Below, piece after piece: positions 61,213-64,000 of a DNA stretch of 64,000 bases; the stretch's first letter is position 1, and each line of letters starts with the position of its first letter. Source of the stretch: Leptobrachium leishanense (Eukaryota; Chordata; Amphibia; Anura; Megophryidae); contig CM019065.1 of assembly GCA_009667805.1 (NCBI GenBank), forward strand, positions 152,184,101-152,248,100, given 5' to 3'. The notes beneath the pieces were generated by a model that was given only the letters and a program-made list of their open reading frames with translations, ran no database searches and was not told where the DNA came from. The position numbers and the translations under genes are program-made.

Positions 61213-64000
61213 GTTCCCCCCCTTCCTTTTTTATACTATTCTGATTAAATTGGCAGTAATTCAGATGTATTTTATTCAATAGAAAAACTTAAAATTTTGG
61301 CATGTATATAGTAAAAGTTGTACAATAAACAGTTTTGTTCTAACAATTGTGCTTTGCTTCAAACATTTCTCAAGTTTGATCTGCAAAAGCATCAGATTTC
61401 TGTCCAGTGTGGACAGATGCAAATGTAATCCAGTGTAGACAGGCTGCGAGGCGGAGCGGAGTCAAGTCAAGCCTGCAAAAGCTTTGCTACGCTTGCAGTG
61501 TATCGCAGGCTTTATACTTTCACTGGCAAGCATCGCATAAGCTTGTGAAAGCTGCTTACAATGCTCAGGCTTCCTATAGCCATAATTACTTTTTTCTACG
61601 TACTCGCATGGTTACCCGAGTTAAATGACCCTGCAGGGGGTTGGGCATGACTTTTATTGGAGAGCAGCTTTGTGACATCGCAGTGATGCTCTCTGCTGCT
61701 CACATCAGACTTTAGCCTTTCTCCTTTGCTTGTTCCAGCCCAAGCAGAGGTCCTGATTAAGTAGAATTAAAGGTGACCAGATGGCACAGCAATAACTGAA
61801 GTATATGCAGATTTCTGCACTTTGTTGTTTTGTACTGGAAATACTAACCCATGCTTTAATTTTGTACATCCCTAAAAAGAGTCAATGGCTCTACCAAGGA
61901 CAGTATCCAAAAATGGGATGTCAGGAGGTTTGCGGCCGCTAAAATGACAGCTTGCTTCCTATATGGCTTACTCCCTGGGAAATCTCCCTTCAGCTAGAAG
62001 GAACTGTAAATCGACATGCAATAAACCGCTCTTATTTGGACATTATTACTCCTATAAGGTAATCTGAGGATTCCCTACTTGGGGAAAACCAACACCACAG
62101 AAATAATTCACTGCATGGTTGCCACAAGGACATTTTGAAATAAAGCCCATGCCCTTCAAGGCTTGCAACTAAAAAGGTTAGGGTCTCTCTTTCTAGTGGT
62201 CTCTCTGTCCCCCATCTCGACTACAGGCCTCTGGTCATTGGTTTTGATCCCTCAGGCAGAGCAATGACGAGTGCGCTCGTGGAAAATGAGACAGAAAACA
62301 AGCTACTAGATGTCATCCAAATTCAAACTGTATTCATGAACAGGGGAGTATTTATGTCCTTACATGTAAAATGGAGGAGCTGATGTCATAACCAAACTGA
62401 TATGTATAGAGGGTGTAGAACAGGTTTCAGGGGGTTCAGGAATTATGCCTAGAGGGACGGTGAGACCTGGCAAGTTTCAGTTCAAGAGATCGTGATCTTT
62501 GGGTTGTCAGGCACAGGTTGGGACAGATGGCCTGAGGACAATTGGGGAGAGACAAGCAATGGATTGCATAATTCATTTACTTGAAATTCTGTCTATAACG
62601 TCCATTACAGGTGTGATGACATTTCCTACAGAATTATTTTGACATGCTGTATAAAAATCTTTGAGTCGCTAGAAAGAAAAATAAAACACATGACATCATC
62701 CTCTGCAAGTACCCAATAGGACATCTGTAACGTGATTTGGAGGTTATGTTTTTCTCCGAGATGGTACGCATTTTATTATTGGTAACCATTTTTCTGACTA
62801 TAAGGAGTTAATCCTGTTGATTCAGCACCCTTGATGCCACAGACTCCATTCCTGCAGCTTGTTTTCATGACTTACTGCAGGATGTGGTGTTTTCTGTTGA
62901 GCTGTTCAGTGTTAAGATAATCAGAAAGTGTCAGTAAAATAAAAGGTTATTTTAAAGCAAGCCTTTGCAAATATTTAGAGAAACACAATGTACTTGGTAG
63001 CAGACAATACGGCTAGACTGATTACCAATAATCTGTATCGGCCTTTTGTCAATATTCCTAATATTTGGACCCTTGTACTGGTAGGATCATAAGGCATCCC
63101 GACAAAAACACCAGAGTCGGGCCTTTCCAATGATAGAAGCTTAAAATATATTTTTATTTTAATATAGGAAATGGACAAAGTGCAAGGTTTAAAAATGTAT
63201 TAAACACGTTCAGATAAAATGGTATAAAATGTCAGATTAGTGATCTTGACACTAGTTATTGGCCAGAAAGACTACAATGCTCTGCAGTCTATCAACTTTG
63301 AAAGGTCAGGAGAGTAGTGAAGATTAAAATATCATCCTTTGAACAAGGTGCACTGTACATGGCCATGCATGATGTTTATCATCAATACTTCCACCAAGAC
63401 AAACCTGTGCAGAACTGGATAAAGTACACAAGCCATAAAACACAAGAGTTTGAAAAATCTGTATAAAGTGTATGTTCTAACTCTTAGTGCTCTATACAGA
63501 TATCTGTACATTTTTAGTTACTAGTAGTATATAAAGTGTGCACAAAACGATACAGATCATTCATCAAAAGTAGCAGCCCTCAGCTCGGGGCCATCAATCC
63601 ACTTTTTTGCTTACACCAATCAGAGCGCATCAATTTGTGGTGTAACAAAGCTGCTTACCAATAAAAAGGCCAGTACAAACCCCTGGCAGGGTCAATTAAC
63701 GCAGACACCTATGCAACCCCTTAAAGAAGCAGTAATTATGGCTACAGGAAGCTTGAGCATTGTAAGTGGCTTTCACACGGTTGAGACACTTGCCTGTAAA
63801 AGCGTTTTTTGGGGACGGTGTTGATGACCCCTTTTATCTGCCACCTCTATCAGTTACGGTCTATACAGGGAAGACTTCAAATTTATAAAATGGAACAATA
63901 ATTTGTAGTTAGTGATGCACTGAAATGAAAACCGAAAATTACTCCCTCCCCCCAAATTTATTTTAAGAGTTTTTCGTAAAACTGTATTCAGAGACTTTGA
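61213..64000. other. intron 2 segment to window end, little recognised
   Basis: GATGCACTGAAATGAAAACC at about 63912 resembles a hAT-type left terminus cut by the window edge. CTGCCACCTCTATCAGTTAC near 63840 is the inverted counterpart of GTAACTGATAGAGGTGGTAG near 60270. Nothing else was identified. Confidence 0.4.

Noticed and set aside
56090..64000. Search for the first coding exon of ogdh (start codon and presequence)
   Set aside because: A coding exon of about 74 codons starting with methionine would appear as a long minus-strand frame. None of the frames here resembles a presequence or the conserved stretch before SWD. The exon must lie beyond 64000.

Overview
The window is vertebrate nuclear DNA, most likely from an amphibian and probably a frog. 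It carries one recognisable protein-coding gene, read on the minus strand: ogdh, the E1 component of the mitochondrial 2-oxoglutarate dehydrogenase complex. I could place 23 exons between 5031 and 56089. All have GT donors and AG acceptors, and all phases agree. The archetype splice path gives 2844 coding bases, or 947 residues plus a stop. That is the human protein (about 1023 residues) minus its first coding exon. The start codon and mitochondrial presequence are therefore upstream of the window, beyond 64000. The amphibian guess rests on the OGDH sequence resembling the Xenopus protein as I remember it, on large repeat-filled introns, and on the repeat mix (TTAA-flanked, hAT, Tc1 and Harbinger-like DNA elements, L2-clade LINEs, a Ty3/gypsy element, no Alu). 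The species is not determined.

The most informative stretch is 46998-53919. It holds three alternatively usable exons that control the calcium site of the enzyme. Two are alternative versions of exon 4: 53429-53531 encodes the DADLD calcium site, and 53826-53919 encodes a replacement without it. The third is a 45-base exon at 46998-47042 encoding a 15-residue insert. Together they match the calcium-sensitive archetype and the LS1, Insert and LS1/Insert splice variants described for mammalian OGDH. Phases allow exactly one exon 4, with or without the insert. Pyrimidine-rich simple repeats lie just upstream of the exon-4a and insert acceptors in the transcript.

Layout from low to high coordinates: 1-1560 is a decayed L2-like LINE; 1890-3250 is a GC-rich unrecognised element; about 3467-5030 is presumed ogdh 3' UTR; 5031-29351 holds exons 23 to 7; 29352-39505 is a long intron with a Harbinger-like MITE pair, a gypsy retrotransposon with nested insertions and an L2-like LINE end; 39506-39882 holds exons 6 and 5; 39883-53428 is a long intron containing the insert exon; 53429-56089 holds exons 4a, 4b and 3; 56090-64000 is intron 2. 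Introns are packed with nested transposable elements, several with intact target-site duplications. I found no RNA genes, CRISPR arrays or second host gene.
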